Assembly: GCF_026624755.1 (NCBI RefSeq)
Contig: NZ_JAPMXC010000001.1
Span: 682,001-746,000, forward strand
Source of the DNA: Robbsia betulipollinis
Lineage (GTDB): Bacteria > Pseudomonadota > Gammaproteobacteria > Burkholderiales > Burkholderiaceae
Length of the DNA: 64,000 bases
Direction of reading: 5' to 3'
Shown piece by piece: positions 29,211 to 39,040 of the stretch. Position numbers and translations under genes: made by a program. Below the pieces are notes generated by a model, which made no database searches, was not told the DNA's origin, and was given only the letters and a program-made list of their open reading frames with translations. How positions within the stretch are numbered: position 1 is the stretch's first letter; every line of letters begins with the position of its first letter.

Positions 29211-30239
29211 ATGAAAGTTCGACTCAAGCCACTGGCACAGCAGGTCGTACTCATCACCGGCGCGAGTAGCGGCCTGGGCCTCACGACCGCGCGCAAGGCG
29301 GCACGGGCGGGCGCCAGCGTGATGCTGGTGTCACGCAACGAGGACGCCCTCAAGGAGATTTCGTCGTCCCTGAACGAAGAGGGCTTCGATACCGCCTACG
29401 CGGTCGCCGACGTCGCGGACCGCGCCCAGCTGGAAGCCGCGGCGGAGCACGCCGTCAAACGCTTCGGCCGGATCGACACCTGGGTGAACAACGCGGGCGT
29501 GTCGATCTACGGCCGTCTGGACGAGGTGCCGGCGGCGGACCACCGCCGCCTTTTCGAGACGAACTACTGGGGCACCGTCAACGGTTCCCTGATCGCGATC
29601 GACCACCTGCGCGACAACGGCGGCGCGATCATCAATCTCGGCAGCGAGCTGTCGGATGTCGTCGTGCCCCTGCAGGCCACCTATTGCGCATCGAAGCATG
29701 CGGTGAAGGGTTTCACCGACGGGCTGCGGATCGAAATCGCGCAGGCGAAATTACCGATCTCCGTCACCTTGATCAAACCCGCCGGCATGGACACGCTCTT
29801 CGTTCAGCATGCGAAGAATTTTCTTGATTTCCAGCCCAAGCTGCCGGTACCCGTGTACGCGCCGGATCTGGGCGCCAACGCGATCCTGCACGCCGCGCAG
29901 ACACGCACGCGTGACATCTATGTCGGTGGCGTATCGAAAGCCACGGTCGAAATGAATCGGGCAGCGCCCCGGCTGATGGACTTCGCGCTGCGCGTTCTGG
30001 GCACGCGCATCCAGCAATCGGGACGCCTGCCAACGGACCGGGACCACCATGCGCTGGATGCACCGGGCGGAATGGCGGGCTATGAGCGTTCCGGTTTGAA
30101 CGGCCATGTGTTCGAATCCAGCCCCTACACCCGCGCGAGCATCAGCCCGCTCGCACGCTGGCTCGCAGGCGGCGTCGCGGTACTCGGCGTGGGCATGATG
30201 CTGGCGAATCGCGATAAAAAACCGCCACGCGCTTCCTGA
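29211..30239 (+). CDS. SDR-family oxidoreductase with C-terminal hydrophobic tail
   Basis: Protein of 342 residues. The Rossmann motif is TGASSGLG (about residues 18-25), NNAGVS follows at about 95, and YCASKHAVKGF carries the catalytic Tyr and Lys. The last 30 residues include SPLARWLAGGVAVLGVGMMLANRDKK, a probable single transmembrane anchor, so the enzyme may sit on the inner membrane. This longer SDR type is common in Burkholderia beside stress genes. Substrate unknown. Confidence 0.85.
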   Translation: MKVRLKPLAQQVVLITGASSGLGLTTARKAARAGASVMLVSRNEDALKEISSSLNEEGFDTAYAVADVADRAQLEAAAEHAVKRFGRIDTWVNNAGVSIYGRLDEVPAADHRRLFETNYWGTVNGSLIAIDHLRDNGGAIINLGSELSDVVVPLQATYCASKHAVKGFTDGLRIEIAQAKLPISVTLIKPAGMDTLFVQHAKNFLDFQPKLPVPVYAPDLGANAILHAAQTRTRDIYVGGVSKATVEMNRAAPRLMDFALRVLGTRIQQSGRLPTDRDHHALDAPGGMAGYERSGLNGHVFESSPYTRASISPLARWLAGGVAVLGVGMMLANRDKKPPRAS

Positions 30240-30426
30240 ATCGATCACTCGATCGAATTATTTGCTCGGGTCTGCTTACCGCAGGCCGCGCATCGCGCAC
30301 GGCCGCGAGCGGGCCACCGCCGGACCTCAAGGTACGGTATAACGAAACTACCCTGCACACGCCACATGGGACAGCGCGCACGCGAAGCGTGTCCGCGGCA
30401 CGGCATCAGAAGCGGAGAACACGATC

Positions 30427-30798
30427 GTGAATGGAAATTTCGACGGTATTTCGGTTGTCGAACTGAACGAGGCCGACACGGCCGCGCTGGATGCCCTGCC
30501 TTTCGGCGTGATCGGGTTAACGCCCGACTCCACGGTGCGCATCTACAACCTGGCGGAATCGCAGGCCTCGGGTCTGGCCCCGGCGCGTGTTCTCGGCTAC
30601 CGGTTCTTCGAGGAAATCGCACCGTGCATGAACAATTTCATGGTGGCGCAACGTTTCGAGGACGAAGCGCGCATCGATGACACCATCGCCTATGTGCTGA
30701 CCTTTCGCATGCGGCCCACGCCGGTGCATCTGCGCTTGCTCGCGGCGCCCGGGAGCGCGCTACGCTTCATCCTGGTAGAAAGAAAAGGTGACGCATGA
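30427..30798 (+). CDS. Photoactive-yellow-protein-like PAS domain protein
   Basis: Single-domain protein of 123 residues that aligns end to end with photoactive yellow protein. The chromophore environment is largely present in register: Tyr40 and Glu44 in IYNLAES (PYP Tyr42/Glu46), Ser48 where PYP has Thr50, Cys67 in FFEEIAPC (PYP Cys69) and Met95 in RMRPTPV (PYP Met100). Leu50 replaces PYP Arg52. The 27-residue spacing from Tyr to Cys is the same as in PYP. It starts at GTG with CGGAG nine bases ahead. Its stop overlaps the start of the diguanylate cyclase gene, so a function as a sensor subunit for that enzyme is a reasonable inference. Whether it binds p-coumarate is unknown. Confidence 0.72.
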   Translation: MNGNFDGISVVELNEADTAALDALPFGVIGLTPDSTVRIYNLAESQASGLAPARVLGYRFFEEIAPCMNNFMVAQRFEDEARIDDTIAYVLTFRMRPTPVHLRLLAAPGSALRFILVERKGDA

Positions 30799-32087
30799 AC
30801 ACCGGTTCTACCGGGGACAATACCACGCTCGATGAACATGAAGCATTGCTATCCTTCATGTACATGTGCCCGGTCGGAATCGTTCGCAGCGATCTGCGGG
30901 GCGAGGTGGACATGCTCAATCCGCTCGCCGCGCAATTGTTGATGCCGCTCGCCAGGCATGGCGAATTGCACAACATCTTCGAGAGCCTGAGCGGCGTCGC
31001 TCCGGAACTGCGCAATCTGGTGGATGCGTACCAAGGCAAAAACGGTCCCATCTGCGAGAACCTGCGCATTTACGTGACGCCCGTACAGGAGCGCGCGGTG
31101 GTGCTGACGTGCACCCTGATGCAGGTTCGCGACAATATGTTGATGATGGTGCTGACGGATATTTCCGAGCAGGCGGAGATCGAGCGCCGCGCCCGGCAGA
31201 ACGAATCCTGGCTGGCCAGCCTTTACACGAGCGTCAACGACTTCGCCTTTTTGACGCTGGACGCCGGCGGCACAATCGACAGCTGGAACGCATCCGTCGC
31301 GCGCCTCACCGGCTATTCGCACAGCGACGTCATCGGCAAGACGCTGCTGTTGTTTCACGCACCCGACAATACCGAGAAATACCGGCCGCCGGAGCATGTC
31401 GCGCGTACCCGCCACGAAGGCTGGCATATCGAAGAATGCTGGTGCCTGTCCAAGACGGGTCGCCGTTTTTGCGCGCAGATGCTGGTGGCGGTGCTGCGCG
31501 AGGACGATGGTGCCGTCAGCGGCTATTCGGTCGTGTTGCGCGACGTCTCGGAACGCAGGATCTCGACGGACGATCTGACGCGTCTGCTGACCACCGACCA
31601 TCTCACCGGTGCCACGAACCGCGGCCATTTCTTCCACCTCGCGGAAGATGCGATGACGCGGGCCCGCCTGCGGAGCCATCCGCTGTCCTTCGTCATGATG
31701 GACGCCGATCACTTCAAACGAATAAACGACACGGCCGGGCATCAGATCGGCGACGAGGTCTTGCGCCGCATCGTCGATGAGACGCGGCGCGTGCTGCGCC
31801 CGGCTGACGCCATCGTGCGGCTCGGCGGCGAGGAGTTCGGCGTCCTGCTTCCCGGCACCGATGCCGAAGGCGCCGGCGTCATCGCGGAGCGTATCCGGTC
31901 GACGATCGAAGCCATGCGCATCGCAACGATGGAAGGCGAACGCCACATCACGGTCAGCATTGGCTACGCCTCGCTGAGCGACACGGTCGCCTCGATCAAG
32001 GATCTGATGAATGTCGCCGACCGCTCGCTTTACGCAGCGAAAAAGGCGGGGCGCAACCGTGTTCGCGGCATCGGGCAAGCACGGTAG
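30795..32087 (+). CDS. PAS-GGDEF diguanylate cyclase coupled to the PYP-like protein
   Basis: Soluble protein of 430 residues that makes c-di-GMP. An N-terminal PAS-like region (about 10-125) is followed by a PAS domain (about 145-260, with AGGTIDSWNASVARLTGYSHSDVIGK) and a GGDEF domain (about 270-425). The active site reads RLGGEEFGVLLPG (GGEEF near 344), with DHLTGATNRGHFF and DADHFKRINDTAGHQIGD as expected. It overlaps the preceding gene by 4 bp (ATGA). An intact active site and no EAL domain make it a likely true cyclase. Confidence 0.9.
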   Translation: MNTGSTGDNTTLDEHEALLSFMYMCPVGIVRSDLRGEVDMLNPLAAQLLMPLARHGELHNIFESLSGVAPELRNLVDAYQGKNGPICENLRIYVTPVQERAVVLTCTLMQVRDNMLMMVLTDISEQAEIERRARQNESWLASLYTSVNDFAFLTLDAGGTIDSWNASVARLTGYSHSDVIGKTLLLFHAPDNTEKYRPPEHVARTRHEGWHIEECWCLSKTGRRFCAQMLVAVLREDDGAVSGYSVVLRDVSERRISTDDLTRLLTTDHLTGATNRGHFFHLAEDAMTRARLRSHPLSFVMMDADHFKRINDTAGHQIGDEVLRRIVDETRRVLRPADAIVRLGGEEFGVLLPGTDAEGAGVIAERIRSTIEAMRIATMEGERHITVSIGYASLSDTVASIKDLMNVADRSLYAAKKAGRNRVRGIGQAR

Positions 32088-32311
32088 TCGATGCGACGCG
32101 TTGTCTGACGATGCATTTCGCCAGACGGGTTTGCCCCTATCGCGTTGCGCGAAGACAGCAGTGTTTTTGACTAACGTCACGATTGAAATATGCAAAGTGC
32201 GCGGGCCGTCGGCTTTTGATAACCTCTGTTGCGTTGCCTGATCGTCGCGTTTTCCGCAAGCCGGAGCGCGACCGGATCACGCAGTCTCCATGAACCGGGC
32301 AGAGGATTTCC

Positions 32312-33778
32312 ATGACAAACCGCACTTTAACGACGGCCGCTGGCGCGCCTGTCGGTGACAATCAGAATTCGCAAACCGTCGGCCGTCGCGGCCCGGTCAC
32401 GCTGCAGGATTTCTGGCTGATCGAGAAACTCGCGCATTTTGACCGCGAAGTCATTCCGGAACGCCGCGTTCATGCAAAGGGCTCGGGCGCGTTCGGCACC
32501 CTGAAGATCACGCATGACATCTCGCAGTATACGAAAGCCAAGGTGTTCGACACGATCGGCAAGGAAACGCCGATGTTCCTCCGTTTTTCGACCGTCGCGG
32601 GCGAGCGCGGCGCGGCCGACGCCGAGCGTGACGTGCGCGGCTTTTCGATCAAGTTCTACACCGAGGACGGCAACTGGGACATCGTCGGCAACAACACGCC
32701 GGTCTTCTTCATCCGCGACCCGCTGAAGTTCGCCGACTTCATCCATACGCAGAAACGCGACCCGCGCACCAATATGCGCAACGCGACGAATATATGGGAC
32801 TTCTGGTCGCAGTCGCCGGAATCCCTGCATCAGGTTACGATCCTGATGAGCGATCGCGGCATTCCGAAGAACTACCGTCAGATGCACGGCTTCGGTTCGC
32901 ACACGTTCTCCTTCATCAACGCCGGCAACGAGCGGTTCTACGTCAAGTTCCACTTCAAATCGATGCAGGGCATCGAGAACTACACCAACGCCGAAGCGAA
33001 GAAGCTGATCGGCGAGGACCGCGAGAGCGCGCAGCGCGACCTGTTCGACCAGATCGAAGCGAAGAACTTCCCGAAATGGCGCTTCTGCATCCAGGTCATG
33101 ACCGAGGAGCAGGCGCGGCAATATCACGAAAATCCCTTCGACATCACGAAAACGTGGTCGCAGAAAGCCTTTCCGTTGATCGATGTCGGCGTGATCGAAC
33201 TGAACCGCAACTCGGACAACTACTTCGCGGACGTCGAACAGTCGGCGTTCACGCCGGCGAACGTCGTCCCCGGCATCGGTTTTTCGCCGGACCGCCTGCT
33301 GCAGGGCCGCCTGTTCTCGTATGGCGACACGCAACGCTATCGTCTGGGAATCAACCACCATCAGATCCCCGTCAATGCGCCGCTGAATCCGGTGCATGCC
33401 CCGTACCATCGCGACGGCGCGATGCGCGTCAACGGCAACCTGGGCGGCGCACCGAACTACCAGCCGAACCGTTTCGGCGCGTTCCCGGAAGATGCGTCGG
33501 TCAACGAGCCGCCGCTCGCGGCAGAAGGCGATATCGCACGCTACGACCATCGCGAAGACGACGACTACTTCAGCCATCCGCGGGCGCTGTTCAATCTGTT
33601 CGACGACGGCGAGAAGGCGCGCTTCTTCAACAATATCGGCGAAGCGCTGGCCGGCGTGCCGCAGGAGATCGTCGAGCGTCAGATCGCCTTGTTCGAGAAG
33701 ATCGACCCGCGTTACGCACAGGGCGTGCGTGACGCGCTCGGCAAGCCGGGACCCGTGTCGGAAACCGCGCTGCCGTAA
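32312..33778 (+). CDS. katA: Catalase (clade 3, small-subunit haem catalase)
   Basis: Hydrogen-peroxide-degrading enzyme of 488 residues. Key stretches are [20 protein letters not shown] with the distal His, [50 protein letters not shown] with the conserved Asn, and [24 protein letters not shown] with the proximal Tyr ligand. Length and sequence fit NADPH-binding clade 3 catalases. The gene stands alone with a strong hairpin terminator immediately downstream. No clear OxyR site was identified by eye. Confidence 0.97.
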   Translation: MTNRTLTTAAGAPVGDNQNSQTVGRRGPVTLQDFWLIEKLAHFDREVIPERRVHAKGSGAFGTLKITHDISQYTKAKVFDTIGKETPMFLRFSTVAGERGAADAERDVRGFSIKFYTEDGNWDIVGNNTPVFFIRDPLKFADFIHTQKRDPRTNMRNATNIWDFWSQSPESLHQVTILMSDRGIPKNYRQMHGFGSHTFSFINAGNERFYVKFHFKSMQGIENYTNAEAKKLIGEDRESAQRDLFDQIEAKNFPKWRFCIQVMTEEQARQYHENPFDITKTWSQKAFPLIDVGVIELNRNSDNYFADVEQSAFTPANVVPGIGFSPDRLLQGRLFSYGDTQRYRLGINHHQIPVNAPLNPVHAPYHRDGAMRVNGNLGGAPNYQPNRFGAFPEDASVNEPPLAAEGDIARYDHREDDDYFSHPRALFNLFDDGEKARFFNNIGEALAGVPQEIVERQIALFEKIDPRYAQGVRDALGKPGPVSETALP

Positions 33779-33803
33779 GCGCGCGCTGCCGCGAGGCCCC
33801 GCC

Positions 33804-33840
33804 AGCCCCCCGCCGACGTATTGCCGGCGGGGGGCTTTTT
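33804..33840 (+). terminator. Rho-independent terminator after catalase
   Basis: Perfect 12-bp stem AGCCCCCCGCCG / CGGCGGGGGGCT with a 9-base loop, followed by a run of T residues. It lies 26 bp after the catalase stop codon. Confidence 0.92.
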
Positions 33841-33873
33841 CATTTCCGCGACGGCATCCGCGAAACCGGAAAA

Positions 33874-35067
33874 TCAGCCCTCCAGATAGCGCTCCACCAG
33901 GCGTGCCCAGTACGCCGCACCGATGGGGAGGTTGCGGTCGTTGAAGTCGTACATCGGATTGTGGACCATGCAGCCGTCCTCGCTGCCGTCGCCGTTGCCG
34001 ATGCGCAAGAAACTGCCCGGGCGCTCCTGCAGCATGAAGGCGAAATCCTCGCTTCCCATGATCAGGTCGGCCTGTTCGACCACTTGATCGTCGCCGACCA
34101 GTTCGCGTGCCACCTGGGCCGCGAAATCGGTCTCGGCATCCGAATTCACCACCACCGGGTAGCCTTCCACGTACTCGACGGTGGCGCTCGCGCCATAGCT
34201 TTGCGCCTGCGCCGTCACCAGATCCTGGATCCGACGCTTCAGCAGCGCGCGGACGTCCGGCGAGAACGAGCGCACGCTGAGTTCGAGACGGGCGCTGTCG
34301 GGAATCACATTGTTGACGGTACCGGCATGCAGCGTTCCCACCGTCACCACCGCCGGCTGCGCCGGATCGACGTTGCGCGCGACGATGGTCTGCAGGGCCA
34401 TCACGATGCTGGACGCGACGACGATCGGATCGACCGTTTTCTGCGGCCGGGCCGCATGGCCGCCCACGCCGTGCACCGTGATCGTGACCTTGTCGCCGGC
34501 CGACATGAAGGGGCCACGCCGGAACAGGAATTTGCCGGACGGCATGCCCGGATGATTGTGCACGCCGAACACGGCGTCGCAGGGAAAACGGTCGAACAGG
34601 CGGTCGTCGATCATTTTCTTCGCGCCGCTGTCCACGCCGATTTCCTCGGCCGGCTGGAAGTACAGGTGCACGGTACCGTTGAAGCGGCGGGTACGCGCGA
34701 GGTGCTGCGCCGCGCCCAGCAGCATCGTCGTGTGCCCGTCGTGGCCGCAGGCGTGCATCTTGCCGTGCTGGGCGCTCGCATAGGGCTTGCCGGTCGCTTC
34801 GATGATCGGCAGCGCATCCATGTCGGCGCGCAGGCCGATCGCGCGCGTTCCGTCGCCGGCGCGCAGCGTGCCGACCACCCCCGTCCTGCCGATGCCGGTA
34901 CTGACCTCCCAGCCCCATTCGCGCAGTTTGCCGGCGACCAGCGCCGCGGTGCGTACCTCCTCGTAGGCCAGTTCGGGATCGCTATGGATCTGGTGACGAA
35001 TCGCCTGCAATGCCGGCACGTCGGCGGCGATATCGGCGATCTCGGTGAAACGGGGCGATGGGGACAT
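33874..35067 (-). CDS. M20-family amidohydrolase (hippurate hydrolase/N-acyl-amino-acid amidohydrolase-like)
   Basis: Zinc peptidase-like hydrolase of 397 residues. Metal-ligand motifs are GLRADMDALP, HACGHDGHTTMLLGAA, QPAEE and HNHPG, and the C-terminal EDFAFMLQERPG carries the conserved Glu. The dimerisation domain VTITVHGVGGHAARPQ is present. These are hallmarks of the AbgB/HipO group that removes acyl groups from amino acids. It is the second gene after a SET-type MFS carrier (62 bp), which may import or export the substrate. Confidence 0.88.
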   Translation of the reverse strand: MSPSPRFTEIADIAADVPALQAIRHQIHSDPELAYEEVRTAALVAGKLREWGWEVSTGIGRTGVVGTLRAGDGTRAIGLRADMDALPIIEATGKPYASAQHGKMHACGHDGHTTMLLGAAQHLARTRRFNGTVHLYFQPAEEIGVDSGAKKMIDDRLFDRFPCDAVFGVHNHPGMPSGKFLFRRGPFMSAGDKVTITVHGVGGHAARPQKTVDPIVVASSIVMALQTIVARNVDPAQPAVVTVGTLHAGTVNNVIPDSARLELSVRSFSPDVRALLKRRIQDLVTAQAQSYGASATVEYVEGYPVVVNSDAETDFAAQVARELVGDDQVVEQADLIMGSEDFAFMLQERPGSFLRIGNGDGSEDGCMVHNPMYDFNDRNLPIGAAYWARLVERYLEG

Positions 35068-35129
35068 GATCGTATTCTGTGGGATGGAAAATAACGTTTT
35101 ATACCCGAAACCGGGTGGCGAGGTCACCG

Positions 35130-36413
35130 TCATTCCCGGCGGCGCGGGAAAAACCGTGTCACGTAGTCAGACCGCCAGGGTGGATCGAGGAACAGCCAGA
35201 GCCCCACCGCCGGCAAGACCCCGTAGACGAGAAAAGTGCCCCTGTAGCCAAGCGCGCCCACCAGCACGCCGGAAAGCACGCCCGAGAGGATCGAACCCAC
35301 CCGCGCGGCGTTGAAGAAGAGTGCCGTCGCCGCACCGGGGGAGCGCGGCAACAGATCCTGCACATAGGTCATGCCCAGGCAGGACGTGACGGCCACCACG
35401 AAGGCGCTGAGGGCCTGCATCGGAATCAGCCAGGATATGCGCGACACCGCCGCGACCGCGATGAAATACACCACATGAACGGCGGCGCAGGCGGCCAGCC
35501 AGCGTACCTTGTTCAGGGTCGCGCCGCGCGCGCCCAGCGCCAGCATCATCGGAATCTCGAGAAGCGCGCCGAGGCCGAGCATGATCGACACGTCGATGCG
35601 CGTGCCGCCCAGGCCGCGCACGATGTAGAGCGGCAGCACGATCATCGTCGCGTTGGCGGCGAGGCCCAGCAGCGTGAGGGCCAGCACCGTGCGCCAGAGG
35701 CGCAGCCGCGACGGCGCGTCGCTGGCGGCGAGGCCGGCGTCGCTGGCGGACCACGCCTCTTCCGGTGCGGAGGAGGGGGAGGCGGCGGACCGGCCGGCGG
35801 CCGGCGAGGCCGTTGCCGGCGCCGCACGGCGCGTTCTGGGCATGCGCCAGACGACCACCGCGCAGCCGAGGAAACCCAGGGCGGCGAACAGGAAGAGACC
35901 ATAGAAATTGGTCGCGGCCAATATCAGCGCGCCAACCGAGGGGCCGAACACCCATGCCACCGAGAGGACGGTGCGCAGCGTTGCCGTCGCGAAGGCCCGT
36001 TCCGCTTCGTTGCGCACCACCAGCGCGGCGCGACCGAACGAAAACACCAGCGACAACGCCGAACCGCCCGCTCCCAGAAAGAGGACGCCGATCGCCAGCA
36101 ACGCGAGGTAATCGGTCACGAAGCACAGGCACAGGAAACCCGCCGCCGCCGCGCCCAGCGCCGCGAGCAGCAATTCCCGGTGATGCCCGTGGCGGTCGGA
36201 CCATTTGCCCGCCCAGGTACTCGCGACGACGCCGCTCGCCGCGATCAGGGTCATGAAGAACCCGAGCCGCAGCGGCGTCATGCCGGCGTGTTCGATACTG
36301 AACAGGGAGAGATAAGGCGCCGTGAACGACATCGCGATGCCGAGCATCAACGTGGCGCCCGCGAGGGGCAGGAAAGACGGAATGCGGGTCAGGCTGGCGA
36401 AACGGGAATTCAT
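35130..36413 (-). CDS. MFS transporter, SET (sugar efflux) family
   Basis: Integral membrane protein of 427 residues with about 12 helices and a central loop rich in Ala, Ser and Pro (about 195-235). SFTAPYLSLFSIEHAGMTPLRLGFFMTLIAASGVVASTWAGKWSDRHGHHRELL resembles SetA/SetB sugar efflux proteins, including the loop-2 motif. It is transcribed towards the M20 hydrolase. Substrate unknown. Confidence 0.82.
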   Translation of the reverse strand: MNSRFASLTRIPSFLPLAGATLMLGIAMSFTAPYLSLFSIEHAGMTPLRLGFFMTLIAASGVVASTWAGKWSDRHGHHRELLLAALGAAAAGFLCLCFVTDYLALLAIGVLFLGAGGSALSLVFSFGRAALVVRNEAERAFATATLRTVLSVAWVFGPSVGALILAATNFYGLFLFAALGFLGCAVVVWRMPRTRRAAPATASPAAGRSAASPSSAPEEAWSASDAGLAASDAPSRLRLWRTVLALTLLGLAANATMIVLPLYIVRGLGGTRIDVSIMLGLGALLEIPMMLALGARGATLNKVRWLAACAAVHVVYFIAVAAVSRISWLIPMQALSAFVVAVTSCLGMTYVQDLLPRSPGAATALFFNAARVGSILSGVLSGVLVGALGYRGTFLVYGVLPAVGLWLFLDPPWRSDYVTRFFPRRRE

Positions 36414-36511
36414 GAATGTGCGGGTGATTGCGTCGCGGTGCCGGATCGCGCCCCGCCCGCATGCTGGTTTGTTCCTGTGTCTGTGTCTGTGTCTGCGTCC
36501 ATTTCCACGCC

Positions 36512-37222
36512 TCAGGCGCCGGGGCAGCGCGCCGAACGCCCGTCGAGGCCTTCGTGGCCGACGTCGAACGACACCTCGACGCGTCCCGCCCGACGCACGA
36601 TCCGTAGCGTGTAGATGCTGTCATAGTCTGCGCCGTCCCAACGCGGCACGCTGCCCGCCGCGCCGCCGGCGTCGACCACCAGGCGGCGCGCCAGCACTTC
36701 CATCATCCGGTGCTCGCCCGCCACCAGCACGGTGGCGCGACGGTACGCGGGCGCGAGCAGCATCGCGCGCAACTCGTCCACCTGGGCGAAACCCAGCGAC
36801 GCGCTGATCGGAAGGCCGAAATAAATCGCCGTGGGCTCCACGGTCGCCAGCGGCCGCACGTAGTCGTACGCGATGCCGAGATCGTGTTTCTGGTGGGCAG
36901 GGTCGGGCGCGACGATCAAGTCCGGGCGGCCGTAGCGGGCCTCGATCACGTACGGCAGCGCCAGGGCGCGGTTCAGCCCCTGGCAGGACAACTGGCCCAG
37001 TCCGCGTGCGGGTTTTTCGCCATGGCGTATCAGCATGAGGGTTTCGACCGCGCCGGCGTCGGGGTCACCGGGCACGCCGGGCGCGGGTGGCGGTCCGCCG
37101 GCAACCGTCGCCGACGCGCTCGGCACCGCGCCCTCGGTGGTCCCCGCCATCGTGCTGCAGCCAGCGCCGAGCACGCAGACGGTGGAGAAGGCAAGCGCCG
37201 CGCGTCGCAGGGAAGACGTCAT
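36512..37222 (-). CDS. Histidine phosphatase superfamily lipoprotein
   Basis: Predicted lipoprotein of 236 residues. The N-terminus ALAFSTVCVLGAGCSTM has a signal with lipobox LGAGC (Cys near 22). The catalytic motif LMLIRHGEKPARG (about 63-75) and a second His in VAGEHRMMEVLA fit the phosphoglycerate-mutase-like fold. Acid-phosphatase branch members are often periplasmic, consistent with lipidation. Its start codon directly follows the stop of the upstream hydratase gene, so the two share a transcript. Confidence 0.8.
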   Translation of the reverse strand: MTSSLRRAALAFSTVCVLGAGCSTMAGTTEGAVPSASATVAGGPPPAPGVPGDPDAGAVETLMLIRHGEKPARGLGQLSCQGLNRALALPYVIEARYGRPDLIVAPDPAHQKHDLGIAYDYVRPLATVEPTAIYFGLPISASLGFAQVDELRAMLLAPAYRRATVLVAGEHRMMEVLARRLVVDAGGAAGSVPRWDGADYDSIYTLRIVRRAGRVEVSFDVGHEGLDGRSARCPGA

Positions 37223-37993
37223 CTAGACCAGTTCGAACGTGACCGGCGCGAGCCCGTCGATTTCCCCGCGCACGCTGCCTGCCCCCTTGGGAAGGTACAG
37301 CCCCGTGTACGACCCCGCGGTCACGATCATGTCGGGCGTGACCGGAATGCCCAGATGGCGCGTGCAATGATCGACGAACCACGGCAGGGCGCGGCGCGGA
37401 TCGCCGACGGTATTGGTCGGCTTGCCATCGACCGTGTCGGCCACGATATCGTGATCGTCGATCAGAAAGCGCATCTTCGGCGACAGAAAGGGAAAGTCCA
37501 CGCGGTAAGGGGACGCCTCTCCCACCACCAGCGCGCCATGATTCTGCAGATCCGCCAGCCCCGCCAGACGGTCGACGCCCGGCCAGGCCGCGTAACGGCT
37601 GCTGACGATCTCGACGGTCGCGCACATCTGCTCGACCGCGGCGAAGACCTCGTCGTCGTCGTACCCCGCGGGCTGAGGCGCGAATACCCGGCCGAAACGG
37701 AACGCCAGTTCGAGTTCGAGCCCGCAGGGCCAGTACGCCTCGCGCGCCAGCGTCACGCCGCTGCGATGGATGCCGCTCGCCGGCAGCGGCGAACCCGTCG
37801 GACGTTCGGTGGCGGTTTTCGCGCCGATCTTCCAGCCGCCGATCGGCGCGCCTTCGAGCGTGGCATGCTGAATCGCGAAGGCCTCGTTTTCGTCCCGGGG
37901 CTGCAGCATCGCCGCCGCGTCGAGCCGTCCCGCGCCGGTGCGGGCCCGAGCCAGCCGTTTTGCAAACGCATCGTGCTCCGTGCTGATTGTCAT
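37223..37993 (-). CDS. 2-keto-4-pentenoate hydratase/fumarylacetoacetate hydrolase family protein
   Basis: Metal-dependent hydratase of 256 residues related to MhpD, DmpE and similar enzymes. Landmarks are GGWKIGAKT, the metal-binding ELELAFRFG (Glu-x-Glu), and the C-terminal VTAGSYTGLYLPKGAGSVRGEIDGLAPVTFELV. Such enzymes hydrate 2-hydroxypenta-2,4-dienoate in meta-cleavage pathways. No other meta-cleavage genes accompany it, so the call is to family only. It is joined without a gap to the phosphatase gene. Confidence 0.85.
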   Translation of the reverse strand: MTISTEHDAFAKRLARARTGAGRLDAAAMLQPRDENEAFAIQHATLEGAPIGGWKIGAKTATERPTGSPLPASGIHRSGVTLAREAYWPCGLELELAFRFGRVFAPQPAGYDDDEVFAAVEQMCATVEIVSSRYAAWPGVDRLAGLADLQNHGALVVGEASPYRVDFPFLSPKMRFLIDDHDIVADTVDGKPTNTVGDPRRALPWFVDHCTRHLGIPVTPDMIVTAGSYTGLYLPKGAGSVRGEIDGLAPVTFELV

Positions 37994-38196
37994 GGGCCGC
38001 TCCAATAGGTAAGGAAAGATGCCGGAGATTACCGGGCTCGCGCATTGCACCGGGTGCGCCGGTTTGGCTTGCGGAAATTTTGCAAGACACGAATTGTCGC
38101 AGCGGGGCGACCGTTTGTCGACTCGATGACACGGCTTTTCCTCGGGAATGCGATTTGCTGCGTGTCTTCCACACGATTGCTAGGAAGGTGAAAGAC

Positions 38197-39006
38197 ATGG
38201 CATCCCGGGATCCACTAACGACGAAAAGCAAGATCCTCGATGCCGCGGAGATCCTCTACGCCCAGGGTGGCATGGAAGCCCTTACCCTGCGCGTCATCAC
38301 CGAGCGCGCGGGCGTCAACCTGGCGGCCATCAACTACCACTTCGGCAGCAAGGAAGCCCTGGCGTGCGCGATGCTGCAGCGCGCGATCGAGCCCCTCAAC
38401 GACGAACGACTCGGCCTGCTGCGGCGGCTCGAACACGCATACGCCGCGCAAATCCGGCCGATGCACGTGCTCGCCGCGGCCCTGCTCCCTCTGATACGCG
38501 AGTTGATGCGCCCGGCGCAGGGCGAACATCGCATCGTTTTCCACATGCGCACCGCTTCCGATCCGACGCCGGCGGTCCGCCGTTTCATGGCCAGCCAGTT
38601 CCAGGCGACCGGGCGCCAGTTCGACGAAGCGTTCGTTCGCAGCGTCCCCGCCCTGGGCGCAGCGGAAGCCCTGTGGCACGCGCGACTGTTCTTCAATGCG
38701 TTTCCGGGCACGATCGGCAATCAAAACATGGGCAACATGCTGGCGACGCTGCTGCTGCGCCCCGACATGTCCGTGCAGGACGTACTGATCCGGTTTGGAA
38801 GCATCATCGAATACGCGACGCAGGGCATTACCGATCCGGCCATGCTGTCCGCGCTGTCCGCGGACATCCTCGCCACCCTGTCGGAAACGCTGACGGTGCG
38901 CGAGATCGCGGCGACGTTACGGCTGGCGCCCGGGGACGTGCCGCCCGTTTCGCCACCCGCGGCCACCACCGCGGCGCAACTAGCCGCGGCCTACCTCGAG
39001 TTCTAG
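38197..39006 (+). CDS. TetR-family transcriptional regulator
   Basis: Regulator of 269 residues. The N-terminal HTH reads TKSKILDAAEILYAQGGMEALTLRVITERAGVNLAAINYHFGSKEALACAML, typical TetR with the NYHFGSKE recognition segment, followed by a divergent ligand-binding domain. TAGGAAGGTG lies six bases upstream of the ATG. It is divergent from the hydratase and only 34 bp upstream of ligD, so it could regulate either. The long C-terminal domain resembles AcrR/CerR-like types. Confidence 0.88.
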   Translation: MASRDPLTTKSKILDAAEILYAQGGMEALTLRVITERAGVNLAAINYHFGSKEALACAMLQRAIEPLNDERLGLLRRLEHAYAAQIRPMHVLAAALLPLIRELMRPAQGEHRIVFHMRTASDPTPAVRRFMASQFQATGRQFDEAFVRSVPALGAAEALWHARLFFNAFPGTIGNQNMGNMLATLLLRPDMSVQDVLIRFGSIIEYATQGITDPAMLSALSADILATLSETLTVREIAATLRLAPGDVPPVSPPAATTAAQLAAAYLEF

Positions 39007-39040
39007 GGGAGGGCATGCACTTTTACAGGAGCGCCCCGTC

